In this document: positions 25,074 to 34,545 of the stretch, in pieces
How the letters are laid out: each line of letters starts with the position of its first letter
Numbering within the stretch: the stretch's first letter is position 1
Assembly (NCBI RefSeq): GCF_000943545.1
Contig: NZ_JTHP01000047.1
Coordinates: 1 to 54,050, forward strand
Origin: Paenibacillus terrae
Lineage (GTDB): Bacteria; Bacillota; Bacilli; Paenibacillales; Paenibacillaceae
Length of the DNA: 54,050 nt
Direction: 5' to 3'
Notes under the pieces: model-generated
What the model was told of the DNA's origin: nothing
Databases searched by the model: none
Seen by the model: only the letters and a program-made list of their open reading frames with translations
Translations under genes and position numbers: made by a program

Positions 25074-26174
25074 ATGAAAAGAACCGGCATTTTGAAAGCG
25101 CTTGTTTTACTTTCATCTTTGCTTATTTTGATGACAGGCTGTGCAGCAAATTCCACAGGCGCCAATGGCGGGAATGTGTCAGGGCAGACCAATGCGGTTG
25201 CTTTTAACCCGGATGAGGCTACTGGCGGCATCGATTTAACCCAGCTGCGTGAGCAATTCGGCCCCGTGCCGAAGCCCGCGGGAGCGATCAAGCTTGGCGG
25301 CGTATCCAAAGCGTTCGAAAACGAGTATTGGCGCACCCTTAAAGAGGGGATGGAGATCGGGACAGCCGATATGAAGTCTAAAGGAATTGATATCAGCATA
25401 GATGTAAAGGCCGCTCAAGGTGAAAGTGATGAGCAAGGCCAGCTCTCCATTGTCAAGGATATGATCAACAAGAAGTATTCCGCCCTGCTGCTGTCGCCCA
25501 TTTCGGACGGCAACCTGACACCGGGTGTTGAGGATGCCAACAAGGCCGGAATTCCGGTAGTGAATGTTAACGACGGACTTATTGCAATCGCTCCCAATTA
25601 TCTCGGTCCCAAGGCCATCCAGAATGGGGAACTGGCTGCAGAGTGGATTTCCGGAAAAATCGGCGGCCAAGGTGAGGTCGCTATTGTAATCGGAATGCCG
25701 AAAGCGTTTGCAGCCCGTCAGCGGACAGCCGGTTTTGAGCAGTGGATAAAAGAAAATGCTCCCGGCATTACCATCGTTGAGAAACAGAACGCAGATTGGG
25801 ATCGCGCCAAAGCGAAAGATCTGGCCGAGACATGGATCAAGAAGCATCCTGATTTGAAGGCGATATTCGCGAATAATGACACCATGGCACTCGGCGTGGT
25901 GGAGGCTGTCAAAACCTCCGGTAAAGACATCCTTGTAGTGGGAGTAGACGGAACAGGCGAAGCCTATGAATCCATCAAGAAAGGAGAACTGTCGGCAACG
26001 ATCGATTCTTTCCCTAAGTATAAAGGCCAGATCGCAGTCGAAGTTACCTTACGGATTCTGGGAGGCCAGAAAATTCCACGCGTCATTTGGACACCGCAAG
26101 CCTTGATTGACAGCACGAATGTAAACACGCCTGCAGAAGAAATTATTGGTTGGACACCGGCAGTTTTCGAATAA
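25074..26174 (+). CDS. Sugar ABC transporter substrate-binding lipoprotein (RbsB-like)
   Basis: The 366-residue protein has a lipoprotein signal peptide ending LMTGC (Cys about residue 22), so it is anchored outside the membrane. The mature part is a type 1 periplasmic binding fold: IKLGGVSKAFENEYWRTLKEG, LLLSPISDGNLTPGVEDANKAGIPVVNVND, GRQRTAGFEQW-like AARQRTAGF and IFANNDTMALGVVEAV, as in ribose and related pentose binders. ATG at 25074 seven bases after AGGGGG; the upstream in-frame start would destroy the signal peptide. Confidence 0.93.
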   Translation: MKRTGILKALVLLSSLLILMTGCAANSTGANGGNVSGQTNAVAFNPDEATGGIDLTQLREQFGPVPKPAGAIKLGGVSKAFENEYWRTLKEGMEIGTADMKSKGIDISIDVKAAQGESDEQGQLSIVKDMINKKYSALLLSPISDGNLTPGVEDANKAGIPVVNVNDGLIAIAPNYLGPKAIQNGELAAEWISGKIGGQGEVAIVIGMPKAFAARQRTAGFEQWIKENAPGITIVEKQNADWDRAKAKDLAETWIKKHPDLKAIFANNDTMALGVVEAVKTSGKDILVVGVDGTGEAYESIKKGELSATIDSFPKYKGQIAVEVTLRILGGQKIPRVIWTPQALIDSTNVNTPAEEIIGWTPAVFE

Positions 26175-26267
26175 AATCGTAGATAAATCTGAGTGTAAGC
26201 AGCCGACAATAAAGCATCTGTGATCTTTAACTGCCCGCCTGCTTACTTGAATAAGAGGGTGAATAGA

Positions 26268-27776
26268 ATGAGTGAAAATCCGATTATCCGCTTTAAGGGC
26301 GTAACGAAAATCTTCCCGGGACAGAAGGCGCTCGATAATATCCATTTTGATGTGTGCGAGGGTGAAGTTCACGCCCTGATCGGGGAGAATGGTGCCGGTA
26401 AATCGACTTTGCTGAATATTCTTCATGGTATTTATAACGAATACGAAGGAGAAGTTTGGATTACCGGAGAGAAGGTCGCCTTCCGAAATGCCCAAGATGC
26501 TTTGCAGCGGGGAATATCCAAGGTCCATCAGGAAGTCAGTTTGATTCCTGACTTGACGGCAGGGCAGAATGTTGCCCTTGGATTTGAACCGATGAACGGA
26601 CCTTTTATCGACTTCAAGGCGCTTCACGACAAGGTAAATGATATTTTGATCAGGCTCAGATGCAAATTCAAAAGTACAGATCTGGTAAGCGAATTAAGCA
26701 CCGGAGAAATGCAGATGCTTGCGATAGCCAAGGCGCTGTTTCACCAATCGCGGATCATTTCATTTGACGAACCGACCGCTGCGCTTACCGAGAATGAGAC
26801 TACCGCATTGTTTGAGATTATCAAGGAATTAAAGACCAACGGTATTACCGTGCTATTCATCTCACACCGGCTGGATGAATTGTTTCAAATTTCGGATCGC
26901 ATTACAGTTTTGCGTGACGGCAAGCATGTGGGGACGTTCGACACTGGAAGCATTACCCGGAAACAATTGATTCAGAGCATGGTGGGACGCGATGTCGCGG
27001 CTTTCGCAGAACGCAAGAAACCGGATCTGTATACCGAAGAGGTCGTTCTCGAAGCCAAAGGACTCTCCAGAAATGGAGTTTTCGAAAATGTCAGTTTTTA
27101 CTTAAAAAAGGGTGAAATTCTGGGCTTCTCCGGCTTGGTCGGCTCCAAAAGAACGGATGTGGTTCGCACCCTCTTCGGTGCGGAACGGAAATCCTCCGGT
27201 GATCTTTACATCCGTGGCCGGAAAGTAAAGATCGGTTCACCGAAGCAGGGCTTGAAGCACGGCATTGGACTCATTCCCGAAAACCGGAAGACCCAAGGAT
27301 TTGTAAGTGTGCTGAACAACGCGGATAATATGGGCCTGGCGGCAATGAATAAATTCTCTGCGTTCGGCTTTGTAAATGAGAAGAAGAAGCTGGAGAATTG
27401 CAGCCACTTCAGTGAGGAGATCCGGCTTAACCGGAGGGACCCCTCTTATCTGACCTATAACCTCAGCGGAGGAAATCAGCAGAAGGTGGTCATCGGCAAA
27501 TGGCTTTCGACCGATGCGGATATTCTCATTTTTGACGAGCCGACCAAAGGTGTGGATGTTGGAGCCAAGGCGGAAATCTACAGGCTTATGGAAGACTTGC
27601 TGGAGGCGGGAAAATCGATCATCATGGTATCTTCAGAGCTGCCAGAGGTTATTGGCATGAGTGACCGGGTGATTGTGATGCATGAAGGAAAGCTGATCAA
27701 GGAGCTTCAGCGCAGCGAACTGAACGAAGAGACCATCTTGCATTATGCTATGGGAGGGACGGAACAGACGTCATGA
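26268..27776 (+). CDS. Sugar ABC transporter ATP-binding protein (RbsA-like, two NBDs)
   Basis: The 502-residue protein has two fused ABC domains. Domain 1 has Walker A GENGAGKST, signature LSTGEMQ and Walker B IISFDEPTAAL. Domain 2 has the degenerate Walker A region GLVGSKRTDVVRTLFG normal for this family, signature LSGGNQQKV and Walker B ILIFDEPTKGVD. It energises uptake with the permease whose ATG overlaps its stop. The start at 26268 follows AGAGGGTGA. Confidence 0.95.
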   Translation: MSENPIIRFKGVTKIFPGQKALDNIHFDVCEGEVHALIGENGAGKSTLLNILHGIYNEYEGEVWITGEKVAFRNAQDALQRGISKVHQEVSLIPDLTAGQNVALGFEPMNGPFIDFKALHDKVNDILIRLRCKFKSTDLVSELSTGEMQMLAIAKALFHQSRIISFDEPTAALTENETTALFEIIKELKTNGITVLFISHRLDELFQISDRITVLRDGKHVGTFDTGSITRKQLIQSMVGRDVAAFAERKKPDLYTEEVVLEAKGLSRNGVFENVSFYLKKGEILGFSGLVGSKRTDVVRTLFGAERKSSGDLYIRGRKVKIGSPKQGLKHGIGLIPENRKTQGFVSVLNNADNMGLAAMNKFSAFGFVNEKKKLENCSHFSEEIRLNRRDPSYLTYNLSGGNQQKVVIGKWLSTDADILIFDEPTKGVDVGAKAEIYRLMEDLLEAGKSIIMVSSELPEVIGMSDRVIVMHEGKLIKELQRSELNEETILHYAMGGTEQTS

Positions 27777-28771
27777 GAAACTTAAACCGATTCAAGTTAA
27801 AAATGGGCAGAGAGATGGGTTTGGTCGTCTCATTAATTATTATGATTCTTATCTTTACGGCGATTGACCCCATTTATTTAAGTCCGGGCAATCTGCTTGA
27901 TATCGTGGATCAAAGCACAATTAACGGGCTGCTGGCTATCGGCATCACCTTTGTTATCATTACTGGCGGCATTGACTTGTCCATCGGCTCCATTATGGCC
28001 ATTGTCATCGTCAGCGTGGGGCTGCTGCTGACCAAATACGGTCTTAATCCGTACCTGGCTATGTTCCTGGGTGTGATCATCGGCGCTTTGATTGGAGCGA
28101 TGAACGGTCTGCTCGTTACCAAAGTCAAGCTGCAGCCGTTCATAGCTACCCTTGCCACAATGAGCGCTTTCCGGGGCGTTGCCTATATCATTACCAAAGG
28201 CTGGCCGGTGCTGGATATTCCCCCGGCCTTCCGAAGCATGATGGATGGCGATCTGATCGGCAACTTTCCAATATCCATTCCGATTCTGCTTGGATTTGCC
28301 ATTGTGGGGCATGTGCTGCTCAAAAAAACCCGCTTCGGAACGTTTGTGTTCTCTATCGGCGGCAACGAAGAAGCCACACGGTTGTCCGGAATTAATGTAA
28401 ACTTTAATAAAGTGGTGACGTATGCGCTTTGCGGCGTTGGGGGGGCACTGGCAGGCATGGTCATGCTGGCCCGTCTGGGCACAGGTGAACCTACGGCAGG
28501 ACAAGGCTATGAGCTGTATGCTATTGCCGCAGCGGCGATCGGTGGAACGAGTCTGGCCGGAGGAAGAGGTAGCATTCTGGGGACACTGCTCGGTGCGTTG
28601 CTGCTGTCTGCGCTTAGAACTGGTCTTGTGGTGGTCGGTGTAGATACCTTTTGGCAGTATATTGCAACGGGCGCCATTATTGGAGTGGCCGCTTACTTCG
28701 AAGCATTCCAAGGCAAATTCAGCGGAATCCGCAAAAAACGGTTGGCCAGTAAAGAATCGGCTGCACTTTGA
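27773..28771 (+). CDS. Sugar ABC transporter permease (RbsC-like)
   Basis: The 332-residue protein has about ten hydrophobic segments and the family motifs NGLLAIGITFVIITGGIDLSIGS and the EATRLSGINV cytoplasmic loop, which couples to the ATPase. It overlaps the preceding gene by four bases (ATGA), implying translational coupling. It forms the membrane channel of the sugar importer. Confidence 0.95.
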   Translation: MRNLNRFKLKMGREMGLVVSLIIMILIFTAIDPIYLSPGNLLDIVDQSTINGLLAIGITFVIITGGIDLSIGSIMAIVIVSVGLLLTKYGLNPYLAMFLGVIIGALIGAMNGLLVTKVKLQPFIATLATMSAFRGVAYIITKGWPVLDIPPAFRSMMDGDLIGNFPISIPILLGFAIVGHVLLKKTRFGTFVFSIGGNEEATRLSGINVNFNKVVTYALCGVGGALAGMVMLARLGTGEPTAGQGYELYAIAAAAIGGTSLAGGRGSILGTLLGALLLSALRTGLVVVGVDTFWQYIATGAIIGVAAYFEAFQGKFSGIRKKRLASKESAAL

Positions 28772-28792
28772 TTGGACGGGAGCTAATCAATT

Positions 28793-29710
28793 ATGAAAGA
28801 GAATATTATTACAGTGATCGGTAGTCTGAATTTCGATATCATCTTGAAACAGAAGCGGCTGGCTGCGAAGGGCGAGACGTATACAGCCGACAGCCTGACG
28901 ACAACAGGAGGCGGCAAAGGCGCTAATCAAGCGGTGCAGTGTGCTAAGCTTGGAGCTTCAACCTGGCTTGTGGGGGCGGTGGGAAGCGATACCTTTGGTG
29001 ACTTCCTGCTCCGCGGTCTGGCGGAATATGGTGTGAATACGGAATTCGTGAATAGAGTGAATGAAACAACCGGGGTGGGTGTGGTTCAGGCGCTGGAGGA
29101 CGGCACAGTCGCCGCCACGATCTCCCAAGGCGCGAATTACACGCTGACGAGACAACGTATTGACGAGGCCACGCCGCTGCTGGTGAAGAGCAATATCGTT
29201 ATTTTTCAACTGGAGACGCCTGTCGATGTTGTAGAATACGGTATCCATAAAGCCAAAGAACAGGGCTGTTACGTCCTGTTGAATGCAGCTCCGGCAGCAG
29301 CGTTATCGCCGGAAGCCTTATCCAAGGTGGACTGTCTGGTAGTCAACGAACCGGAAGCGAGTTTTTATTGCGGCGAAGTGATAGACGATCTGGATTCCGC
29401 CATGCTGCACTGCGAAGAGCTGTTTAGTAAAGTCGGTGGAGTGCTTATCATTACACTGGGTAAGGGCGGTAGTCTGTTGTATGACGGAATTAACAAACTG
29501 CATATCAAGGCGGCGGATGCAGCAGCCATAGAGACGACTGGGGCGGGAGATTCCTATATAGGCGCGTTTGCCTTCCAGATTCTCAATGGAGCTGAAATCG
29601 GGGCCGCGGCCCGCTTTGCATCGGAGGTTGCCGGAATCACGGTTACCCGTATCGGAGCGCAGCCCGCAATGCCGACTATGGAAGAGTTCAAAAGGAAATA
29701 TTGGGTATGA
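28793..29710 (+). CDS. PfkB-family sugar kinase (ribokinase-like)
   Basis: The 305-residue protein has the PfkB signatures TTTGGGKGANQAVQCAKLGA (residues 36-55) and ETTGAGDSYIGAFAF with the catalytic Asp (about 250). It would phosphorylate the imported sugar with ATP; the closest general type is ribokinase. It follows the permease by 21 bp and precedes the DeoR gene. Confidence 0.92.
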   Translation: MKENIITVIGSLNFDIILKQKRLAAKGETYTADSLTTTGGGKGANQAVQCAKLGASTWLVGAVGSDTFGDFLLRGLAEYGVNTEFVNRVNETTGVGVVQALEDGTVAATISQGANYTLTRQRIDEATPLLVKSNIVIFQLETPVDVVEYGIHKAKEQGCYVLLNAAPAAALSPEALSKVDCLVVNEPEASFYCGEVIDDLDSAMLHCEELFSKVGGVLIITLGKGGSLLYDGINKLHIKAADAAAIETTGAGDSYIGAFAFQILNGAEIGAAARFASEVAGITVTRIGAQPAMPTMEEFKRKYWV

Positions 29711-29730
29711 TTCCGGTAGTATGATATAAT
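29701..29730 (+). promoter_or_regulatory. Possible internal promoter before the DeoR gene
   Basis: A perfect TATAAT at 29725-29730 with TTGGGT 18 bp upstream. It could give separate expression of the regulator. Confidence 0.4.
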
Positions 29731-29785
29731 TTACTATATTTATTTGGCTTTCAAAAATGGTGCCAGAGTCGGGGTGAGACAAATT

Positions 29786-30556
29786 ATGATACCGTATGTA
29801 CGAAGAAAACAGATCCTTGAAGAAGTGGAGAAGAAGGACATTGTGTATCTCGATGAGCTCGTGCTAACAGTGAAGAATACGTCTTTGTCCACCATCAGAC
29901 GGGATCTGCGTACGCTTGCCGAAGAAGGGCAGATCGAACTGCTTCGCGGCGGCGGTGTTCGAATTAAGGAAGACGCTTACGAAACGCCGATCGAAACCAA
30001 AAAAATGCTGAATATCGAGAAGAAGGATCAAATAGCCAGATTTGCAGCTTCCTTGGTCAACGAAGGTGACGTCATCTACATTGATTCGGGAACAACCGTT
30101 TTTGAGATGATCAAATACCTTAAACATAAGAACGTGAAGGTAGTAACCTCCAATACGAAAGTAATTGCTGAACTCGATGATGCTCTTTTTTCCTGTATTG
30201 TTCTTGGAGGGGAGATCACGAAATCTATTGCTTCCATAGCAGGACCTATCACCGAAACGATGCTGGAAAGCATGTTTTTTGACAAGGCATTTCTGGGGGC
30301 GAGCGGCTACAGCCTCAAGAGCGGCATTAATACCCATGACTTGAAGGAGTCCAAGAAGAAGGGAATTGTGAAGAACAATTCTACGGACACCTATGTGCTT
30401 GCAGACAGTTCCAAGGCGGACAGAACCACGTTCTGCCGGGCATTCGGGCTTGAGGAGTGCATTATTATCACCGATCAGTCCAATGAAATTCTGGAGAACA
30501 ACGCTAAATATTTCGTTGCTCCCGAACCTTTGATGGATCATAACCAGAAAGCATGA
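29786..30556 (+). CDS. DeoR family transcriptional regulator
   Basis: The 256-residue protein has an N-terminal helix-turn-helix RRKQILEEVEKKDIVYLDEL and STIRRDLRTLAEEGQIELLRGGGV, and a DeoR C-terminal sensor domain with VIYIDSGTTVFEMIKYL (about 95-115), GGEITKSIASIAGP and YVLADSSKADRT. This family usually binds a sugar phosphate. Being inside the operon, it is the likely repressor of the sugar genes. The ATG at 29786 after GGGGTGA is preferred to the upstream in-frame start. Confidence 0.92.
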   Translation: MIPYVRRKQILEEVEKKDIVYLDELVLTVKNTSLSTIRRDLRTLAEEGQIELLRGGGVRIKEDAYETPIETKKMLNIEKKDQIARFAASLVNEGDVIYIDSGTTVFEMIKYLKHKNVKVVTSNTKVIAELDDALFSCIVLGGEITKSIASIAGPITETMLESMFFDKAFLGASGYSLKSGINTHDLKESKKKGIVKNNSTDTYVLADSSKADRTTFCRAFGLEECIIITDQSNEILENNAKYFVAPEPLMDHNQKA

Positions 30557-31140
30557 TGAAAATAGGTTTTGTGCGCCATGGGACAACGGAATGGAATCAG
30601 CTTGGCCGAATGCAGGGACAGCAGGATACCGTGCTCGCTGAACCGGGAAGGGAACAGGCACAATTGCTGGCAGAGCGGCTGGCCCTTGAGGAATGGGACG
30701 GTATATTATCCAGCAATCTATTGCGTGCGCAGGAGACGGCAAAGCTGCTGTCTGCGAGTTCGGGTATTCCATGCCTTGGCACCGACAGCAGGCTCTGCGA
30801 ACGCGGGTTTGGCCTGTTGGAAGGAACCACCTTACAGGAAAGAAACGCGCGGTGGGGTGAGCATTGGCGGCAGCTGGATATGGGGAGAGAGTCCATCGAG
30901 TCTTTGCTGGTCCGCTGGGATCACTTTTTTGAAGAGAGGGTGCAGGCTCATGATGGGAGACGAATGTTGCTGGTCAGCCATGGCGGATTCATCGAACCTG
31001 TTCTTGCCCATCGGTTCAATACGGAGATAACAGGCCATGTCGGTAATACGTCGCTGTCAGTAACCGTACTGATTAAAGGGCGGTGGTGCTGCGAACTTGT
31101 GAACTGCATGAAACATCTGGCTTTGAAACTGGAACAATAG
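30553..31140 (+). CDS. Histidine phosphatase family protein (phosphoglycerate mutase-like)
   Basis: The 195-residue protein has the phosphohistidine motif GFVRHGTTEWNQLGRMQGQQD at the N-terminus, SSNLLRAQETAKLL, ERGFGLLEG and the second catalytic His in LLVSHGGF. It removes phosphate from a small molecule. Its ATG overlaps the DeoR stop (ATGATGA), so it belongs to the operon and may dephosphorylate an accumulated sugar phosphate. Confidence 0.9.
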   Translation: MMKIGFVRHGTTEWNQLGRMQGQQDTVLAEPGREQAQLLAERLALEEWDGILSSNLLRAQETAKLLSASSGIPCLGTDSRLCERGFGLLEGTTLQERNARWGEHWRQLDMGRESIESLLVRWDHFFEERVQAHDGRRMLLVSHGGFIEPVLAHRFNTEITGHVGNTSLSVTVLIKGRWCCELVNCMKHLALKLEQ

Positions 31141-31143
31141 TAA

Positions 31144-31184
31144 GAGCAGCGTGCCCCGATGTAGCGGGCGTGCTGCTCTTTTCG
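31144..31184 (+). terminator. Terminator of the sugar operon
   Basis: GAGCAGC and GCTGCTC close a GC-rich stem (inner CCCCG/CGGGC) followed by TTTTCGTTT, four bases after the phosphatase stop. Confidence 0.88.
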
Positions 31185-31296
31185 TTTCAGGATCAGAAGA
31201 CTGTTGTTTACGCATCGTTCAGACCGGTGTGTGATCTACTCTACTCCCAATGTCAGCATGTTGTAAATACAGATCCTGCGAGCTTTTCCTCAAAGA

Positions 31297-31336
31297 ACTT
31301 GCCCATACTTATGATACGGTTCACCATGCAAAGGAT
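31297..31336 (+). repeat. Dispersed TACGGTTC repeat, copy 8 (5' part)
   Basis: CTTGCCCATACTTATGATACGGTTCACC. After CACC the sequence switches at once into the ISL3 remnant. Confidence 0.65.
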
Positions 31337-31342
31337 ATCACT

Positions 31343-31978
31343 CCAGGATCTGCGTATCTATGCTCGCTAACATCCCGACTTTCTGGCATTGAACCCCAAA
31401 GCGGTTGTGATGGATCTGGCTCAGGCCTATCACACCTGGATCAGCGAATGTTTCCCGCGTGCCATCCGAATTGCGGATCGGTTCCATGTTGATGGCTATG
31501 TCATGGAAAGTGTCCAGGCTGTCCGCAAGCCGGTTCAGCAGACGCTCTCCCCCAGGGCCAAGTCGATCTTGAAAAGTCACATCGACTACTGAATCCACCC
31601 GTCGACAGTCTGTCTGAAAAGAGCAGAGCTCAGTTTGAATTCCTGCTTGCCTGCTCTGCGTTGCTTCGCAGCGCTTGGGAATGGAAGGAGGCATTTTCCC
31701 GATGGTACGACTGTTCATCAAATGTCTGCATAGCTCGTCTGGGCTTTACCCGATGGTTGGAGCAAGGCGAAAAAATTGATCATGACACCGTCCGAGGCAC
31801 CTTGAAAAACCATGCGCAATAGGCAAGATGACATCGTTGTCGTTGGACGAATGCCACAGTAGAAGGATGTCATAATCGCATTAAGGCTTACCAGCGTCGG
31901 CATTACATTACACGGAATCGTGAGTGCTACAAAGCTGGCATTCTAATTGAATGCAATCGTCTCCGTTTATCATCTTGA
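31343..31978 (+). pseudogene. ISL3-family transposase remnant
   Basis: Pieces in shifting frames: HPDFLALNPKAVVMDLAQAY, then ECFPRAIRIADRFHVDGYVM and VQQTLSPRAKSILKSH; later WEWKEAFSRWYDCSSNV and ARLGFTRWLEQGEKIDHDTV; finally CHNRIKAYQRRHYITRNREC and LIECNRLRLSS. These are the DDE-domain blocks of ISL3 transposases in the right order. There are stops and frameshifts, the N-terminal zinc-ribbon/HTH part is absent, and no inverted repeats were found. Confidence 0.85.
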
Positions 31979-31990
31979 AACGTTCAACCG

Positions 31991-32290
31991 CTAATTTCTA
32001 GATTGAGCCTGCAAAAACTGATTAAATATTTTTTGTAGTTCCCCTTGGTCCCTTAAATATTTCGCAATGTTATGATTATTATAGTCGTATTCATGCAATA
32101 TAACCTCTTTGAAAGCATTTAATCTTAGGGCGTATTTCTCATCAGGTCCACAGTAATAAACATGAAATTCTTTATTTGTATTGACTAACTCTTCTCTTTT
32201 CATATTAAATTCAACCAGTAGATCTAGGTATGCTGTCGGAGTATGATGAGGAATAGCTTTTATTTCCTCGGTCCACCTGGTTTCATTATA
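31991..32290 (-). pseudogene. 3' part of an unknown gene
   Basis: The frame is open from about 32290 (RWTEEIKAIPHHTPTAYLDL) through NMKREELVNTNKEFHVYYCG to LQKIFNQFLQAQSRN at 31991. No start codon with a ribosome binding site is seen; the internal ATG at 32203 has none. The 5' end seems to have been lost at the junction with the IS630-like sequence. Family unknown. Confidence 0.45.
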
Positions 32291-32311
32291 TAATTCAAGG
32301 CGGCGATATTA

Positions 32312-32698
32312 ATGAGAAACGAAGAAATAGAGCGGTTGAATGCAGCAATGAAACAAACATCGGATAAACGACTCTACGAAAGGTACCTGGCAGTCCGTCT
32401 TCGTCTTGAAGGACATACGTTTGATGAGATCGGTGATCTGCTCAGTCGTGCGCGTCAAACCATCGGCCTCTATTGGAGAGCCTACCAAACGCATCGTCTG
32501 TCCGGCCTGAAAGTTGGATCATTCCCTGGACAACCGACAAAGCTCACGGAAGAGCAGCGTAAACAGTTAGCAGTGATGCTGGAGCAGCAACAAATAGCCA
32601 ACGTGGGTTTTGAAGCTCGGTACACCTTAAAAGGCCATGTTGCATGCAGGGATTTTTTCGACTTGCTCAATCGCTTCTGGAAATTTTCAACCCTTTGA
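32312..32698 (+). pseudogene. IS630-like transposase remnant
   Basis: The 128 codons begin with an N-terminal helix-turn-helix region: RYLAVRLRLEGHTFDEIGDL, RARQTIGLYWRAYQTHRLSG, FPGQPTKLTEEQRKQLAVML. Where the family continues with its second HTH and DDE domain the sequence collapses (EARYTLKGHVACRDFFD). GGTCCACC at 32270 and GGTGGACC at 32798 may be what is left of inverted ends. Confidence 0.7.
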
Positions 32699-33033
32699 TT
32701 TCAATTCCCATCCAAAGCTTTTTTAGTTGCCGCCATCATTTAGCGTCTGCCCCCAAAATTCCGTGTACAGTCCCGTATAAGGGAGATATTTCTCTGCGGT
32801 GGACCTAATTCATTACCTCGCTCATGGACAGCCTTCTGCGCCCAGCAAGCAACTATAGCCAAAGTTTCGCCCTAGAATAAGGGCCTCCCGAGAATCAGCA
32901 ACACCCTACACATATTTAGGGTGTAAGGTAAGGCCATACCAACAACTTAATTCCACCTTCAGCTAAAGTATTGCAGTCTCTCAGAATGTAAGACTACCTC
33001 TTAGAGACTACTACAGAGATAGAGATTTTCCAC
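32699..33033. other. Intergenic region, no gene seen
   Basis: It holds only a small hairpin, ACACCCTA/TAGGGTGT (32901-32908, 32917-32924), and a GCCCT/AGGGC hairpin near 32865. No coding pattern is evident on either strand. Confidence 0.45.
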
Positions 33034-33414
33034 CTATTCTTCATTGTGCCATCCAAGTTCGAGATAGTTCATGCCTTTCAGGTAATTTTCAAGGGCATGC
33101 TGAACAAGTGGAATGGTATTTTCCGGCAAATATTTCATTATTTTTTAGTTCTCCTCGCCAGGTATCTGAGGTGAAAAATAAATCAATATATTCACAGTGA
33201 TCAAGCTTTCGATGAACAGTTACAACTAACTTTAAATCCTGCGGCTGCACCTCTATATTGATCTCTTCCTTTACCTCCCGAATCAATCCGGAGGTTGCAG
33301 ATTCTCCTCCGTCAAGATGACCGCCTACTACCGCAAACATTCCGTCTGCAAATCCCGTGTTGTTGGTAAGAGCATTAAAATATTTTGTTTTTGGAATAAT
33401 AATAAATTCACTGC
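33034..33414 (-). pseudogene. Nudix hydrolase gene, frameshifted
   Basis: The first part is in one frame: EFIIIPKTKYFNALTNNTGF, FAVVGGHLDGGESATSGLIR followed by EVKEEINIEV, an intact Nudix box (GX5EX7REVxEEx). After TWRGELKN the frame shifts and the rest reads KYLPENTIPLVQHALENYLK and NYLELGWHNEE to a stop at 33034. A few residues are missing at the break, and no start codon is visible at the 5' end. An ADP-ribose or nucleoside-triphosphate pyrophosphatase in origin, now probably inactive. Confidence 0.75.
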
Positions 33415-33483
33415 ACAGTGAAGTGAAAAACGCTCCATTGAGTCATGTTCACATCCACCCATACAGGAATGAAAGATTCTAAA

Positions 33484-34410
33484 TCACCTTCCTTTTGAAG
33501 ATAAGGTTTCAAATCCACCCGAAGATTTCAAAAATGTTTCTCTGGTCAAGCTCAAAAAGGCTTCGATTGCAGGCGAGATCCACTTCTCTTCATGCCAAAA
33601 CATTTGGGTTGCAAACGATGTGGCGGTCAAATCCCACGGCAACGGAACCAGTTCTCCCCGTTCCACTTCTCCTATCACGGCCATTTCAGGCAATATGGCA
33701 ATGCCCATTCCTATTTTCGCACATTGTTTAATAGCCTCAGCACTGTTAAACTCCAATTCGGTAATTCCCCCCATGCCCCTCTGTGAAAGACTTCGATCAA
33801 AAAAAGTGCGATAGGAACATCCCTTCTCCGTCAACAAAAAGGTCTCGCCATGAAAATCTTCAATGGCCAATGCAGTATGTGCAGCCAAAGGATGATCTGG
33901 TGATACCAATAGATAAAAGGGCTCATCCAGCATTTTTTCACCGCAAAATCCTGTCTCACCCTTGTCCTCATCCAGCATAAAAATAATGTCAGCGTCCCCT
34001 TCACGCAAGCTCTGTTTGAGGTTCGAATTAGCCAGCGGTCGAAACATTAACCCAATCCCTGGATAGCACAAACGAAACTGGCGCAATACAGCCGGCAGCC
34101 GGTACGTACACAACGTTTCATCGGCACTTATGACTATCGTACCCGTCAATTCGCCGGATTGCTTGACGGCATGCTGTGCTTCTTCAACCACACTCAATAT
34201 GTTATCTGCATAGCGCAGGAACTTTCTCCCTGCATCGGTCAAAGTCACATTTTTACCCAATCTGTCCACCAACTTGACACCCAATTCTTCCTCTAAGGCC
34301 TTCATTTGCATCGTAACCGTTGAAGGGACATAGTTCTGCACTTCTGCAGCTCGGGTAAAGTTGAGTGTGGACGCAAGCGTATAAAAGGTTTTTAATTGGC
34401 GCAATTCCAT
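33484..34410 (-). CDS. LysR family transcriptional regulator
   Basis: The 308-residue protein starts MELRQLKTFYTLASTLNFTR with the HTH continuing to VTMQMKALEEELGVKLVDRL. The effector domain includes VISADETLCTYRLPAVLRQF and KIGMGIAILPEMAVIGEVE. ATG at 34410 has AAGGAG ten bases upstream; the upstream in-frame start at 34455 is not supported. It is divergent from the hydrolase-MFS operon and is its probable regulator. Confidence 0.93.
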   Translation of the reverse strand: MELRQLKTFYTLASTLNFTRAAEVQNYVPSTVTMQMKALEEELGVKLVDRLGKNVTLTDAGRKFLRYADNILSVVEEAQHAVKQSGELTGTIVISADETLCTYRLPAVLRQFRLCYPGIGLMFRPLANSNLKQSLREGDADIIFMLDEDKGETGFCGEKMLDEPFYLLVSPDHPLAAHTALAIEDFHGETFLLTEKGCSYRTFFDRSLSQRGMGGITELEFNSAEAIKQCAKIGMGIAILPEMAVIGEVERGELVPLPWDLTATSFATQMFWHEEKWISPAIEAFLSLTRETFLKSSGGFETLSSKGR

Positions 34411-34465
34411 CAAGTTCCCGCTCCTTAATTCAAAAATAATGAACGTTCTATTCATAAACGTTTCT

Positions 34466-34494
34466 TTGACTTAACAATAGCAGCATCGTAGAGT
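34466..34494 (+). promoter_or_regulatory. Promoter of the acetyltransferase-like/MFS operon
   Basis: TTGACT (34466-34471), 17-bp spacer, TAGAGT (34489-34494). GAACGTTCTATTCATAAACG just upstream is a possible LysR contact region. Confidence 0.5.
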
Positions 34495-34545
34495 GATGAC
34501 AAGGAAGGCAAATCCATACTTTAGCTATGAAAAGGAGTTTATTAT

